Positions 1 to 12,938 of a DNA stretch of 64,000 nucleotides are shown here, piece after piece. The position numbers were made by a program, and so were the translations under genes. The notes beneath the pieces were generated by a model. The model searched no databases. It was not told the origin of the DNA and saw only the letters and a program-made list of their open reading frames with translations. The stretch covers positions 186,001 through 250,000 of the forward strand of contig JAIXMO010000007.1 of NCBI GenBank assembly GCA_025677825.1. The letters are read 5' to 3'. Position 1 is the stretch's first letter; each line of letters starts with the position of its first letter. The stretch comes from Helicostylum pulchrum (Eukaryota; Mucoromycota; Mucoromycetes; Mucorales; Mucoraceae).

Positions 1-690
1 TCTGGTGCATTTGTTACGATATATTTGTTGGTGCTTTGCTTACTTTTGGTTTACTTTTGGTAAGTATTTTATGTTAACTTCATTAATATATGTATTATTA
101 ACTTTACAATTAATTCAAGGTACTTTGGCTCTTGTGTATTTTGTTCTGTTGTCTTGTTCTGGTGTGAGTTATATGATAGGTTTGTCAGTCGGCTCCTGTA
201 ATGGCATTTAAGACATATATACAAGGTTCTTTGCCCAAGCCAAAGAATCGGGAGCATGGTCGGCTTTAACAGTCGAGCTTATTGTTGTCTTTAAGGATGA
301 TCTAGAAAGTAAGGCCTCTTACGTGAAGGAAACTTCATAGATACCCAGAAGTATAAGGAGGAATTCATTTGAGAACCACTTTGAGAAACTAGTTTGGAGT
401 AGCTTGTAGTTTGCTTTATTTAAGAAACTTTCATTTCTTAAATAAGAATTTTTTGAACATTTACCTTTGTCCTCGGACAGAAGTATTACATATATTTAAC
501 TTGATGAAAATGAAAAACAAAACCTCTCTGTAAAACTCTGGAGGTTACTTGGATTGAGATATTCTCAATCAATAAAGCCGTATCACTCTCTTCAAACTAT
601 TACGCGAATTTGCGATGTTATTTTAGTTCTTCGTGAACACTATACTGAGTTGTTTAGACTCAAGCCCTTTTAACAATATGGTTTCGTGCA
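1..690 (-). repeat. Dispersed repeat, copy A (cut by the window edge)
   Basis: The sequence from the window start to about 690 is found again, in inverted orientation, at about 54744-55438. Shared landmarks are a 62-codon open frame that is near identical in both copies, a stretch with TACCCAGAAGTATAAGGAGG-like sequence, and an end reading CAAGCCCTTTTAACAATATG followed by a GTGCA-type boundary. Similarity stops abruptly after that boundary. The inner 250 bp are almost unchanged, while the outer part shows more substitutions and a small indel. The true outer end lies beyond the window. It is probably a transposable-element fragment or solo LTR, but I see no protein domain that would identify the class. 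Confidence 0.85.
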
Positions 691-1362
691 TTTTTTTTAA
701 AAACTTTCTCTTACGGATTTTCAGTGTATAGATAACTCGGACTATGGTAAGTATTTCTTTTAAAAGAAAGTAAGCCTAGCAGGAGATTTGGGTAAGACGT
801 CCTGGAAAAACCCATCCTTAAATAGAGCTGCTAACGTATACTCTTACATCTCGGCCGTACACTATTAATACCTAAACAATCCATACACGAAATATAAGAT
901 TAGAAAAAGTAAAGAAACACATCTTTTTTTCTCTTTGAGTTCAAATAAAGGGATAAACACCAGTGCCAAATCGAGAGGACCATACGTAGTAGGTACAGTT
1001 AATTTTAACATAGTGAGGGGAAAATTGAAAATGATCCTGTGAGTTGTCAAAAAAAGGAGAATTACAAAAGAAAATCCAGCCGTCAGCTACAGAGTTTAAT
1101 GGCTAAAAGGTAGTAACAAAATAGATACACACATCAATCATGACAGTTAGCTTTCGTTTTTCAACAGTAAGAAAAGGAAAATCCCAAGCTATAGTTAATG
1201 TGTCCAAAATAATTATGTAAGGCCATTGTTGCGAGTGTTGTATAGGTAAAAAGAGCTTTCAATTCAACTTTAAACCACGCTGATAACACGAGCGTATAAA
1301 ATAAATTTACCCTTTACTTTTTTTTCGTTCTTTTCGTTTCCAAAAGTCGCGGTTTTCAAAAA
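691..1362. other. Intergenic region upstream of SRP72, with a TIR-like motif
   Basis: No supported gene. Around 805-836 lies a CCTTAAATAGAGC motif closely matching the terminal inverted repeats seen at 56957 and 58876, so an old transposon end may be present. The last 100 bases before the start codon at 1363 are pyrimidine-rich and presumably hold the SRP72 promoter and 5' UTR. Confidence 0.5.
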
Positions 1363-3553
1363 ATGGCATCTACAACTAAAGAACAACAAGTGACAAAACT
1401 ATTTACTGACTTGAAAGCAGCCGTAGATGATTACGACGATGAACTCAGTTTACAACTCTGTGACAAATTATTAAAGTTAAACCCTAATGATTACTTAACT
1501 TTACAATGTAAAGTCGTGACATTAATTCGTCTCGAAAAATACAAGGAATCGCTTACCATGATTGCTCGTCAATTCAAAAACTCTGATATTGATTTATCTT
1601 ATGAAAAGATGTACTGTTACTACAGAACAAACCAATTATTACCTGCCATGGAACTTTTACAAGAACTCAAGGCCAAGAGTACTCAACAAGACCCTTCTTT
1701 ATTGTATCTTGAAGCTCAATTGGTAATATATACATAAAACCCTATTTTTTTTTTTAGCAAGTACTAACAAGTAAAAAAAAAAGTTATACTCTCAAGGTCA
1801 ATTCGAAAAGACTATTAAAATCTACGAAACTCTTTTAAAGTCATCTGACAAGAATGATGGTTTTTATGATGAGATTCAAGTCAATTTATTAGCTGCTAAA
1901 GCCGGTTTATTATTCTCTTCCGATAAGGCCGAAGAAAAGGATAAGGCCGATTTAAAGGAAAGTGCTGACCTTTACGAAGTTGCCTATAACGCAGCTTCTG
2001 TCTATTTGGCTCGTGGTGACCTTAAAAAGGCTCAACAACAACTTGAACTAGCTAGAAGTAAGTACTACTAAAAATGAAAAAGGGTCGCGTTTTACAATAG
2101 TGTATTAAAAATTACTGTTAGAGCAATGTAATGAAAAATCAAACGGTATGAGCCCCGAAGAGCATGAAGAAGAATTAGCCGTCATTACAACACAACTTGG
2201 TTATACATATCAATTACAAGGTCGTTCTGAAGATGCTATCAAGATTTATAAGTCACTTTTAAAGTCAAAGTAAGTACATAGGGAAGGGGGGGGGGGGAAG
2301 ACAAATAAAGTGGTACAAAAATCTAATATTTGATTTTTTTTAGAAATGTAACAGTTTCTGCAGTTGCTTCCAACAATATGGTATCTATTGAACAAACCAA
2401 GGACTTACAAGATGTCGCAGCCAAATTAAAGGTTGCTACCAGTAAAGAAGCCGAATCCAAATTAAAAAATTATCAAAAGCGTGTTATCTCGATGAACGAA
2501 ACTTTATTACAACTATATAGCAACAAATATTCTGCTTGCAGAGATCAAGCACAAAAACTTACCGAAAAGTATCCAGATAATGATAACTTGTACCTTATCT
2601 TGGCCAGCGCTACTTATCATCAACATAAAGCTGAAAAGGCTGTAGAGGAACTCTTAAAATTTGCTGAAAAGAAACCTACTTCTCTTGCTATTCGTTTCGC
2701 TACGATTCAATTACAGTTACTTCAATCTCATACCGCAGATGCTTTAACCACTTTAAAAAATTATTTGGAGACTGTGAAAGGTGATGCCAAGGCATATTAT
2801 AAACCTGCTGTCATTGCTTTATTGGTTTGGTTATATGAACAAACTGGCCAATCTGAAAAATCTATGGAGGTATTAGATGAAGCCTCCACTGTTTGGAAAA
2901 ACGATGGTTCATTTAAATCTGATACCGTTGCACCTACCTCTACTATCAAGCAAACTGCTGCTTTTAAATTAAAGACAGGTCGCTTCCAAGATGCTGTTGC
3001 TGACTATGAGCAACTTGTCAAGGCAGATCCATCTGATGCTCAATCCATTGCTGGTTTAATTGCCGCTTATGCTGAAGTTGATCCTAAAAAGGCTGAACAA
3101 TACGGTAATGCATTACCTTCTATTGCTTTAAACAACTTGGATGCTGAAACACTTGAAAAGATTGTACCTGGTGTAAAGCGCGGATATGTTAAGAAGGATC
3201 CTAACGGTGTTCATGTCAAGAAGCCAAAGACTAAAAAGAAGAGAGCTACTCTTTTTCCCAAGAATATGAATCCTGATGTTAAGCCTGATCCTGAGCGTTG
3301 GGTACCTAAACAAGAAAGATCTACTTTCCGTATGAAGGGTAAAAATAAGAAGGCATTAAATAAGGGTCCTCAAGGTGTTTCTACAGAAGGTGGTGGTATT
3401 GGTGGTACTGGTAGTGCTAATATTGGTGGTAAGAAACTTGCTCCTGCCGCTGCTGTGGTACCTGATTCTCCTGAGCCTATTAAGGCAAAGCCTACTGCTA
3501 CACCAAGCGCAAAGAGTGGCGGTAAAAAGAAGAAGGGAAAGGGTAGAAGATAA
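1363..3553 (+). CDS. SRP72: Signal recognition particle subunit SRP72
   Basis: SRP72 is the large protein subunit of the signal recognition particle, which brings ribosomes making secretory proteins to the ER; it binds SRP68 and 7SL RNA. Four exons join in frame: 1363-1722, 1784-2057, 2122-2269 and 2344-3553 (663 aa). The first intron has a clear TACTAAC branch site. The N-terminal two thirds is helical with TPR-like repeats. The C-terminus carries the SRP72 RNA-binding signature: a lysine-rich KKPKTKKKR stretch, then PKNMNPDVKPDPERWVPK and a basic tail ending GGKKKKGKGRR. Length agrees with the family (about 650-670 aa). The start is the first ATG of the open frame after a pyrimidine-rich leader. 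Confidence 0.95.
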
Positions 3554-3924
3554 AAATAAATAATAAAAATAAATAATAAAAATGCTTGGCAATTTTTGAA
3601 ACATTCCCTCTTTATTTATTTTTTATTTTGTTGTCGATATAACATGTTATTAATTTAACCGTGCTCAAAAAAGAAATTGATTGACAGTGAAAATAGTTGA
3701 TTATCTGTTAACTTTTTAAGGTTTACTTATACCTCTCAAGTAGTAACAAGAGTATTATACTACATTTACAAAACACATCCTTTAAAGCTCCGTATTGTGT
3801 TTGCATTAAAAGTTTTGATATGTGAAACGGGATTTTCCTATTTATATTTCTCTTTTTTAATATGGCAATATTATCTCTTCTTAAGAAAATAAAAAAAAGA
3901 CGCTTTTTTTTTATCAAATAAAAA
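3554..3924. other. Short intergenic region
   Basis: AT-rich spacer between SRP72 and the Mg2+ transporter on the same strand. No gene or clear motif is visible. It should hold the SRP72 3' UTR and the downstream promoter. Confidence 0.5.
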
Positions 3925-5685
3925 ATGGAGGATGATACCTACCAAGCACCTTCTACATCGGATGACTATGTTCTTAATATGGAGTTAGAAAAAAGTACAC
4001 CCGATAGCCGACCAAGAAACTCTACACAGGCCGATGTGTGTTACCCCTATGATCCTCAGCTTCTAGATCAACATTCGTCTATAGAATTAGATATTTTAAA
4101 AGCTTATATCCAAACTAAGGCTGAGGTCTCAGAACAAGAACAGAATACTGAACGCCGTTTAACGGCGAGATTAGACGATCTACTTGAAAGTAACGAGAGA
4201 GTTTCAATTTCTAGAAGATATAGTCATTATGGAGATATAATTAAAGTAAAAAAAAAACATCATTAAAAATGTTGTATTTTCACTAACATTTAAATAGGAT
4301 CAATCTCAAGTAAATAAATCAATTGAAAGATATACTTTTTATTCCTCTGATCTAGGTTGTTTAAAGAACCGTTCATTTAAGGAACTGCTTGAGATGAAAT
4401 CAGATCAAGATATATTAGTGTCTGATTTACTAGTAGACACCACAAATTGGTGGATAGACGTTCTTGCCCCTACTAACGAGGAAATGCGTGCGATTAGTAA
4501 AGTAAAGTAGTACTGAAATAAACAAAAAAAGATAATTAAAAAAAAAAGCCTATTATAGATCTTTCGAATTCATCCTTTAACAACTGAAGATATTCAGGCC
4601 CAAGAATCTCGAGAAAAATGTGAGATTTTTCAAAACTATATGTTTATTAGTTTCCGTAGTTTCAATCATGATTATCAAAGTCAAGATTACCTTGAGGCCG
4701 TTAGTTTTTACATTATAGTATTTAAAGATGGTGTCTTGACTGTAAGTTGTTTTTTTCTGTGGTAACACTAACGATAACTTACTTATGAACCCCCACCTTC
4801 CTCATATAGTTCCGATTTCAAGACTTGCCTCATCCTCATAATGTACGTCGTCGTATTCATCAGTTAAAAGACTTTATTAAGGTCACCCCTGAATGGATTA
4901 ATTACGCTCTTATCGATAATATCACAGATAGTTTTGCTCCCCTTATCCAACATACCGAACTAGAAGTCGATTCTATCGATGATCTGGTTCTGGTATTAAA
5001 CGAGTCAGAACAAAATGATATGTTGAGTCGAATCGGTAATTGTCGGAAGACTGTGATGCAGTTGTTAAGGCTACTAAGTCCGAAAGCCGACGTTGTCAAA
5101 AGCTTAATGAAACGTTACGAAGATAAAGCAAAGGAAATACAATATGCAAATATTCTACGTGAATCACAGCCAACTGACGCACATAATGAAATAGTCACAG
5201 AACATGATGATGTTAAAGTTTATCATGAAGTTACCCTCTATCTTGGAGATATTCAAGGTAATTTTACCGAAGAGGAAAAAAAAGTGTCTTTCTTTGTTAC
5301 TAACTCTTAAAAAAAAGATCATATCCTTACCATGTTACAAAATGTAAACCATTACGATTTAATTCTGGGTCGTGCTCATAGAAATTATCTAGGTCAAATT
5401 TCAATTGAACTGTCCCAAGCTGGTAATACTACAAACGGTGTCATTAATCGATTGACTTTCTTTGCTACCATTGTAGTTCCTTTGGTACGGATTATTTATT
5501 TGTGAAAATATTACCGTGTAATAACTATAATTAAATAGAATCTAGTGGGAGGTTTATTCGGTATGAATGTTCATGTACCGGGAGGTGATAAACAAGATTT
5601 GGTTTGGTTCTTTTGGATAGTGATGGGTATGCTGTTATACGTAATACTTATGGTAGCTATCGGAAAAAGAACAGGTTTCTTGTAA
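3925..5685 (+). CDS. CorA/Mnr2-type magnesium transporter
   Basis: This is a CorA-family Mg2+ channel of the fungal Alr/Mnr2 branch. Exons 3925-4245, 4298-4501, 4559-4741, 4810-5257, 5318-5484 and 5539-5685 join without a frame break (489 aa). The soluble part has the family strings WWIDVLAPTNEEM, RIHPLTTEDI and PHPHNVRRRIHQL. The C-terminus has two membrane helices with the selectivity motif between them, seen here as GLFGMNVHVPG (the GMN motif). A short N-terminal acidic/serine-rich region precedes the domain, shorter than in yeast Alr1. Vacuolar (Mnr2-like) or plasma-membrane (Alr-like) location cannot be decided from sequence. The last codon is followed by TAAGT, which could also be read as a donor, but the protein is complete at this stop. 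Confidence 0.92.
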
Positions 5686-6984
5686 GTCTACTTATATCTA
5701 ACCATGTTTTTTGTTTTCATTTTGCGTGTCCATTATAAACTCTCTCGTTCCTGAAAAAAAAAGCCCAAAATAAAATGTATTTCTTTGTCTATAAACATAT
5801 TTATGCAACCATAAATTATTCTGCGGTTTCGTTTGATCTTAAACAAAAGATGATATATTGTCTTACCATCTAATCCACACACACACACACAAGTCGTAAT
5901 CAGAAGAATCATTTATTAATACTAGCCAAACGTTTTTATGAGTTTTTTTTTATCATGTTAGTATAATCAATCGATACTGATTATACTTACACAGTGGGAT
6001 TTTAAACTGTAAACTTTACTACCAGTGTAGTTATGTATTTGTAATACAATTACTAACGGAAGTTTTTATTACTAATATATGATTGTGAAGACCATTTCTC
6101 ACTTACATTTATACATGTATATAAACCTAGCCAGGTGACGAGGTACAGTTGAACTGTTTCGCCTTCACATATTAAGCTAAAAAAATTACTTCTTTATACC
6201 TTGCTAGTTTTTTTTTTATAAAAAAAAAAGGGGGGGGGGTTCTCGATCCTCCCTCTCAAAATAAAAACAGACATTATTTACTTTAAAGTACTCGCGTTTG
6301 AACACAAGAAACGCATAAATCGCAAGTACTGAAAAACTTCCTCCTTTTTGTGCTTTGTATCCGGTACGACGTATACAAAATTTATCGTATAAACAAACTC
6401 TACCGTATAAACAAACTCATATGACATCCCCCCAAACACGCGACAAAAGGTCGGGACTGAAAAAAAAATACATGTTTCTAACAAATGTTCACAGCACATA
6501 TAAATAACATTTAGTTTTATTGTAGGTATCGTGAGAAACTCCAAATTGCGTCATTATTATTATGCAAACTAATAAAAAGAGAGGCAATTGAAGTCCGGGT
6601 AAACACACACATTCTGCCTTACACCTGCTTCCACCTCCCCCCCCCCCCGCAAAAGAGGGAACAATAAGTACTATTCATATAATCCAGTAACTAACAAAAA
6701 AAGTAGAGAGTATTTTTTTCTTCTCAACCCTCAACACGAATTTGTTAATCTATTAATACCGTGTTGAATAAACTCAGAATAATCACCCTAAAAAGAGATA
6801 AATTAATAAACAAAATGTCGCTATATGATCTAAATGATTAATATAATACGGAATACATCATCATGGCGTAAGAGTTAGCAGATTATTTTTTCCGACTGTT
6901 TCCTTATAAATACGTTGAGGAAAAAATGTCTTTCTTTTTCTTTAATAATTTTTTTATATACTTCTTCAACAGAAATAAATATAT
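5686..6984. other. Intergenic region upstream of EGT1
   Basis: About 1.3 kb with no supported gene. It holds a short (CA)n run near 5877-5892, a G9 run near 6230, a C10 run near 6640 and several A/T runs. Small open frames here lack recognisable domains. The 3' part must contain the EGT1 promoter. Confidence 0.5.
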
Positions 6985-9703
6985 ATGGCTTTACGTGCTC
7001 CTTCTCCCCCTTCTACTGGGTACAGTATCATTGATATCCGTAAACCTTGCCCGGATGATCCGACCGATCAAGACCAAATTGTTCGACCTCCTTCTCCTCC
7101 TACTTCTACTGGAACAAGTGAAGATGCATTCAATGGGTCCGATCTGGTGGATACCATTCTTGAGTCTCTTGATAAACCATTGAACCATAAGTCTATTCCA
7201 ACTTATATACTTTATGATAAGAAAGGACTGCAATTATTTGATAAGATTACTCAGCTTGATGATGAGTATTATTTAACCGGTGCTGAACTGGATATCTTGA
7301 CGAGGAAATCTGATGATATGATAAAAAGGTTACAAAATGGTAGTGTCTTGTTCGAATTAGGAGCTGGGTAAAAATAAAAGCTTTTTTCTTCTTGTTGTTA
7401 GTTGTGTATTTTTTTATTAACATTTTTTTTTACTTTTTACTTATAGCGCGCTTCGTAAAACTCAAGTTATATTAAGAGCTATTGAAAAGAGTAAGATCCA
7501 TGTGACGTACTACGCATTAGACCTAGACCAACACGAACTCGACAAATCGTTAGCCTCACTTGGTGAGTTCCAATACGTGCAACTGTACGGACTCTTGGGT
7601 ACATACGATCAAGGTATACCCTGGATCAGTAAGCAATTTACCAACTCCAATATCCAAAAGAACTTTTTATGGATGGGTAGTTCGATCGGTAACCAAAACC
7701 GTCTGGAGTCAGCCATGTTTTTACGTAGGCTTCAAAGAATGTGCATGGAACCAGGTGATTTCTTTTTTATTGGGTTTGATAAAAGAAACCAAGGTAATAA
7801 AATCGAGTTGGCTTATGATGACTCGTATGGTGTTACGCGTGAATTTATTATGAATGGTTTAGATCATGTGAATCGTATCATGGGCCAAGAAAACTTTGTG
7901 AATCGTTCGCAGTTTATGTATGACTCCATCTACCAAGAGAAACAAGGTCGTCATTTATCTCATTATCGCGCTTTAGATGATACACGTATCACTTACAAGA
8001 CTGCTCAAAAGGATTATGATATTGTTATTAAGAAGGATGAGCTGATTCATGTTGAACATTCGTACAAGTACTCGTTAAATGAAATTAAAAGTATTTTATC
8101 CGCTGCCGATCTTAATATGGTTGATTATTGGTCAGATAGCAAAGACCAGTATCGTCTTGTCTTGGCTGAAAGTAGACCGTTTATCTTTCATCGTAACATT
8201 GATCAAATACGTGATACGCTTTTCCCATCCGATTCCCTGCTTCAGCAAGAACCCATCAGCTGTTATCAATGCAATCAAGGTCAGTTCACCGTGTTTGAGG
8301 GTAACGAACTTGAAAATCTAGACAAATCATTATTAAACACCAACAGGACGTGGCCTATGGAAGCTTTACCTACTTTGCATGAATGGCAAGAACTTTGGAA
8401 ATCGTGGGACTTGGTAACACTGCATATGTTAAACCAGGATTCCATGTTGTACGATCAACCTATTGCTTTGCGTCACCCCTTTATATTTTACATCGGCCAT
8501 ATTCCCGCATTCCTCGATATTCAACTATCGCGTAATAAGGTCGATAAAGAATTAGGAACAACTGATTTAACCGAACCTCGCTCATTTGCTAAAATCTTTG
8601 AGCGTGGTATTGACCCAGATATGGAAGATTCTACCAAATGTAATCCTCATTCTATCGTCCCTACCGATAAAAATGACTGGCCTTCTGTTCAATCTATTAT
8701 TACGTACCAAACTAATATTCGTCAACGCTTACAACATTTATTATCATTTTGGGAATCTGAAGCATACGATACTCAATCCACTCAATGGTTAAACTCAAAA
8801 CCAGATAGAAAGAGACAAGCCCGTATTGTTTGGATGTGCTTTGAACACGAGGCTATGCATTTGGAGACTATACTTTACATGTTAATACAAAGCCCTATTA
8901 CGTTACCTCCAAAAGGAGTCGCTGTACCATCTTGGAAAACCAAAACTACACCTACCGTCTTTTCTCCGTTATCTCCAGCTCCTGCTATTAAAGTACCTAG
9001 TGGTTCTGTCATATTAGGTCATAACGATGACGAATCTAGTGATTTTGTACCTGGACCTGTTACAGAGTTTGGTTGGGATAACGAAAACCCTCAACGTAAA
9101 GAAAATTTCAAGTCGTTTGAAATTCAAACAAGACCAATTACTAATGGAGAGTATTACATGTTCCTTCGAGACACAAACCAAACTGAAACCGTCCCTGCAT
9201 CTTGGGTAGCACGAAAGGACGGAACCGTGCTTGTTCATACTGTATTTGGACCATGTCCTCTTTCAGAAGCTCAGCATTGGCCAGTTCAAACTTCTTATAA
9301 TCAAGCAAAGGCGTATGCCGATTACAAAGGATGGCGTCTTCCTACTGAACCTGAGCTAGTCAAGTTCCGCCATGTCACTTGTGCAACGAACCAAGAAAAT
9401 AATAAGTGGTCCAATATTGGTTTTGAAAATTGGAGTCCTACAGATGTAAATAACGAACAAATTCATAACTTGGGTGATGTATGGGAGTGGACTGAAACCG
9501 TTTGGGGTGCTTACGAAGGATTTAAACCTTCTACTATATATCCTGGCTACTCGTCTGATTTCTTTGATGAAAAACATCAAGTTATATTGGGTGGAAGTTG
9601 GGCTACGCATCCTCGTATTGCTGAACGCAGGTCTTTCCGAAATTGGTATCAGTCAGCATATCCATACGTGTTTAGCGGTTTTAGACTTTGCCGCCATGTT
9701 TAA
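6985..9703 (+). CDS. EGT1: Ergothioneine biosynthesis protein 1 (EgtD-EgtB fusion)
   Basis: The fungal bifunctional enzyme trimethylates histidine to hercynine (EgtD-like SAM methyltransferase) and then joins it to cysteine as a sulfoxide (EgtB-like iron enzyme), making the antioxidant ergothioneine. Two exons, 6985-7367 and 7447-9703, give 879 aa. The methyltransferase half shows the SAM-binding ELGAG motif split by the intron, then LWMGSSIGNQNR and FFIGFDKRN. The sulfoxide synthase half has a DinB-like iron site with FYIGHIPAF (His about 479) and FEHEAMHLET (His about 595 and 599). A C-terminal formylglycine-generating-enzyme-type domain ends in GDVWEWTE, GGSWATH and FSGFRLCRHV. The length matches fungal Egt1. 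An upstream ATG at 6926 lies in another frame and is not used. Confidence 0.96.
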
Positions 9704-9845
9704 ATATATTTTATAAATAAAATAAAATAAAATAGTCTTTATTTACTGATATATGCATAATACTCCAGAAGGAGGACAAAGAGGGGGGATGGAACGGTTT
9801 CAACATTACATGTATTTACAATTGGCTATATATAACAGAACGCAC

Positions 9846-12263
9846 CTATTTGTTTAAAAAGGGATGACTTAATGCTGCTGTAGCCGTGTATCTGTTGGTA
9901 TGTATAAGTACAAGACAATGTTTTAAGAGATCGATTGCTTGTAAAAATTCTTCTGGGTCCCACCTATCTACATGTTCCTTATTCATAGTTCTACAAAGTT
10001 CTTCTAAATCCATTTCTTCTTCCGGTATATCAGGTATATTGGTTCGAATAGAACGGCCTATACAGAAACAAATGAGTCTTTTTTTTTTCTTTGTTAAATA
10101 TATATTATGTATTACCGTAAAATTCGACAAATTCTTTCAATTTTTTCATTCCAAATAAATGGGCCAGTTCCATAATAGCATCTGGATCATCCTCTGGATT
10201 GAAAAACGGATATCTTCCACTAAGAATAACTAAAAGTATAACACCGACGGCCCAAATATCAATTGCTATCAAATCATAATTAGTTTTTTTTTTTTTGTAG
10301 TTGCTGTTGGGGTTTACAAAGTACTACCTGTTGTTTGATTTAAATATTTCAGTAAAACTTCTGGAGCTCGAAAGCCTTTAGTTCCGGAACGAATAGCATG
10401 AAAGTGAGGTCTATAGATACACGTTAATACATATTTAATAATAACTCTAAAAAAAAGGTACCTTCGATCGTTAATATAGTAGCCTGCTTCGTCTGCGTTT
10501 TGGGTATATAAAATGTTAGGTGCTTGACCATTACTTTCACGTTGGAATGACGTCTATTTTTTTTTGGATATTAGATACTATTTTTTTTTTCAAGGAAAAA
10601 AGAAAAAGAGATGTACTACCTGTTGTTGTGCCAAACCAAAATCAGCCAAATACCCAAGTTTAGTCTTATTGTTATACAAGAAGTTTCCAGGTTTAATATC
10701 ACGATGTATGATTCCCTTTTTATGTACACATTCTAATCCGATAAGCAGTTGTGATATATACAATCTAACATCTCCTAAGCTCATATTATAATAAAAGTCC
10801 TATAAAAAAACATCTCAGTATTATTTTCTGTAATTTGTAATTGTCAAACCGTACATCAAAATGATCAAAGTCTATATAAGGAAGCACAAGGTACGTGTAC
10901 GGTTCATGTCTGAATGCAGTAATTAATGGTGTAATGCACGGTGATTCCCTAAAAAAAATTACACATCAGTCATGCAATTATGTTTCACTATTTTAATTCG
11001 GTACCTAAACATGGTAAGGAATTGAATTTCTTCTGCTATTCTTAAAGGTGAACTAATATCAAAGATCAATTTAATGGCAACATAATTTGAATCAATTCCT
11101 TCCAATGAAGATTCAATCTTGGCCTTTTGGTCCTTTGGTACATATAAATCCACTAACAAATCTTTTGCCTTGTAAACTTTACTAAATGTACCTGTGCAAT
11201 TTAACTATATCAGTATAACAACCCAAAAAAAATAGTTTTTATTACCTCTTCCTGCTCTCTCTATAAACTCATAATAACGAGGTAAACCAGGAAAATTCTC
11301 AATAATTGTCTCAATTTCCTTTTCCTCCATCTCTTTTCTTAGTATTTTATGTTGTGTAGCTAAATCAACTGGTTTCTCATTCTTATCTTGACTCTCATCA
11401 TTTGTTTGATTAGCAAGCGTTTCATCTTTTTGACTAGTTACTTTTGGTGCAGCTCGAGGTTTTCTAACATGACGAGGAGAACTTGGTAAACTAATAAGCT
11501 CTTGATCCTGTAACTTTCTTTGACTTCGAGTTAATCTGACTGGTCTCGTTGCTGGTTTTTTCTTTCGTGTTTGCGGTGTATGACTCTCTGATGATTTGGG
11601 TTCATGATGTGTGTCCATTTCAGATAACTGCTTTGTTTGATCCGTATCACACTTTTCTACCGTCAATTGTGACTCTGCCATGACCTCGGAGGCCACATTA
11701 CATTCATCTGTTATACTCATGTTTTCTATAGTGTTAAGCGCCATATCCGAAAAAGCAATCAACTGCGCATCCGTAGACATATCTTGCTTTATAGTTTGTT
11801 GTGAATTTTGTACAGCAGGTATATACTCCAACATAGGCGACTCAAATGTTATAGTTTCTTCTTCAGAAAAGGTCGAAGAGCGTATAGTAATAGGCTTCAC
11901 AGTAGACTGCTGCGAGTCCTGTAGTTCAGGTAATCTGGACTCAAACGTGCTTTCTATTGGCGCCCTTCTTGGTGAGCAAAAGGTCGACTGCATAGGTGTG
12001 TTATCGGTAGGACATATTTCACTTTTATAGAAGTCAAGTACATTGTATCGCGTATCCTCATTAAGTATAGAATGATTGAAGTGACTTTGAAAGCAGGCAT
12101 CCGCAAACGAATCGTATACTTCTAACAACGAAGGTTCATTCCTGCCAGAAGGTAAAATAAAAGGTGAAGATACTTCCGGCCGTAATGGGGTGAGTTTGGT
12201 ATTACGTCGTGGCGAAGAGTATTTATTTCCCGGAAGTACGATAGGTATACCTCGGCTATCCAT
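9846..12263 (-). CDS. CDC7: Cdc7/Hsk1-type protein kinase (DDK catalytic subunit)
   Basis: Cdc7 with its Dbf4 partner phosphorylates the MCM helicase to fire replication origins. Eight exons on the minus strand join in frame: 12263-11246, 11191-11005, 10948-10855, 10799-10620, 10553-10462, 10410-10328, 10265-10116 and 10057-9846 (671 aa). The first 320 or so residues are a low-complexity Ser/Thr/Pro-rich tail. The kinase domain then shows the glycine loop GRGTFSKVYKA, the lysine in NYVAIKLIF, the catalytic HRDIKPGNFLY, the metal-binding LADFGLAQ, then an insert, and the Cdc7-specific activation end SGTKGFRAPEVLLKY with DIWAVGVILL. The kinase insert is short compared with animal Cdc7. The 3' end converges on EGT1, 142 bp apart. 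Confidence 0.93.
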
Positions 12264-12938
12264 ATATACTTTTGTTCTTTCTTTCTGAAAAAAATTTCGC
12301 TGTCAAAAAAAAAAAAAAAAAAAAAAGTAACAGTGTCTCATGTATTTAATTGGGAATAAAAGTGACTGTTGTAAATGTGTATTTCCCAACATTATTGGGA
12401 CTTTATTCTGATTAATGTCGTTTTCGCGTTTTTTTTCTGACTTTGACGGCAGGTCTCCGAGTTTTATAGTTGCTTCCGTGAAAGCCGTATCCACACTTGT
12501 ACGAGCTATAAAAAGGACCTCAAAACCCAACAAGTTTCCGCTAACTATTCATTGAAGAATAAAACCTATCAAAAAAATGATCTTCCGTTCCAGAAAGTAT
12601 TAAAACTCTACAATATGCAGTTCTCTTAGAAAAGGTGTTCCCTCTTCGTCGTCATTTTCAAATGGTCTGTGAGAAGAAACGTGACACAACTATTTGTTTT
12701 CATATTTTAAAAAAAAAAATTAGCGGATAAAAGCTGGTTTATTAGAGGTAAAGGAAAAAAAAAAACGCACAAACCAGTTTTGTTCTAGAGTTTCTAAGGT
12801 GCTTCGTGTGAAGATGGTGTAATCACTTGCCCTAGAAAAAAAAAGGATGTGCTATACTCCGCTTGTTTTTAGCTATTTATAACTAACAAAACGGGAAGAA
12901 AGAAAAAAGATAAACATTCGTTTTTTCTTTTTCAAATA
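12264..12938. other. Divergent intergenic region between CDC7 and the GST-like gene
   Basis: The region holds the promoters of both flanking genes. A poly-A tract of about 22 nt lies near 12305. No coding feature is supported; a short minus-strand open frame here runs into the homopolymer and has no domain. Confidence 0.5.

Noticed and set aside
5870..5895. Possible CRISPR-like or telomeric repeat
   Set aside because: It is only a short (CA)n run; no regular spacers or telomeric units occur anywhere in the window.
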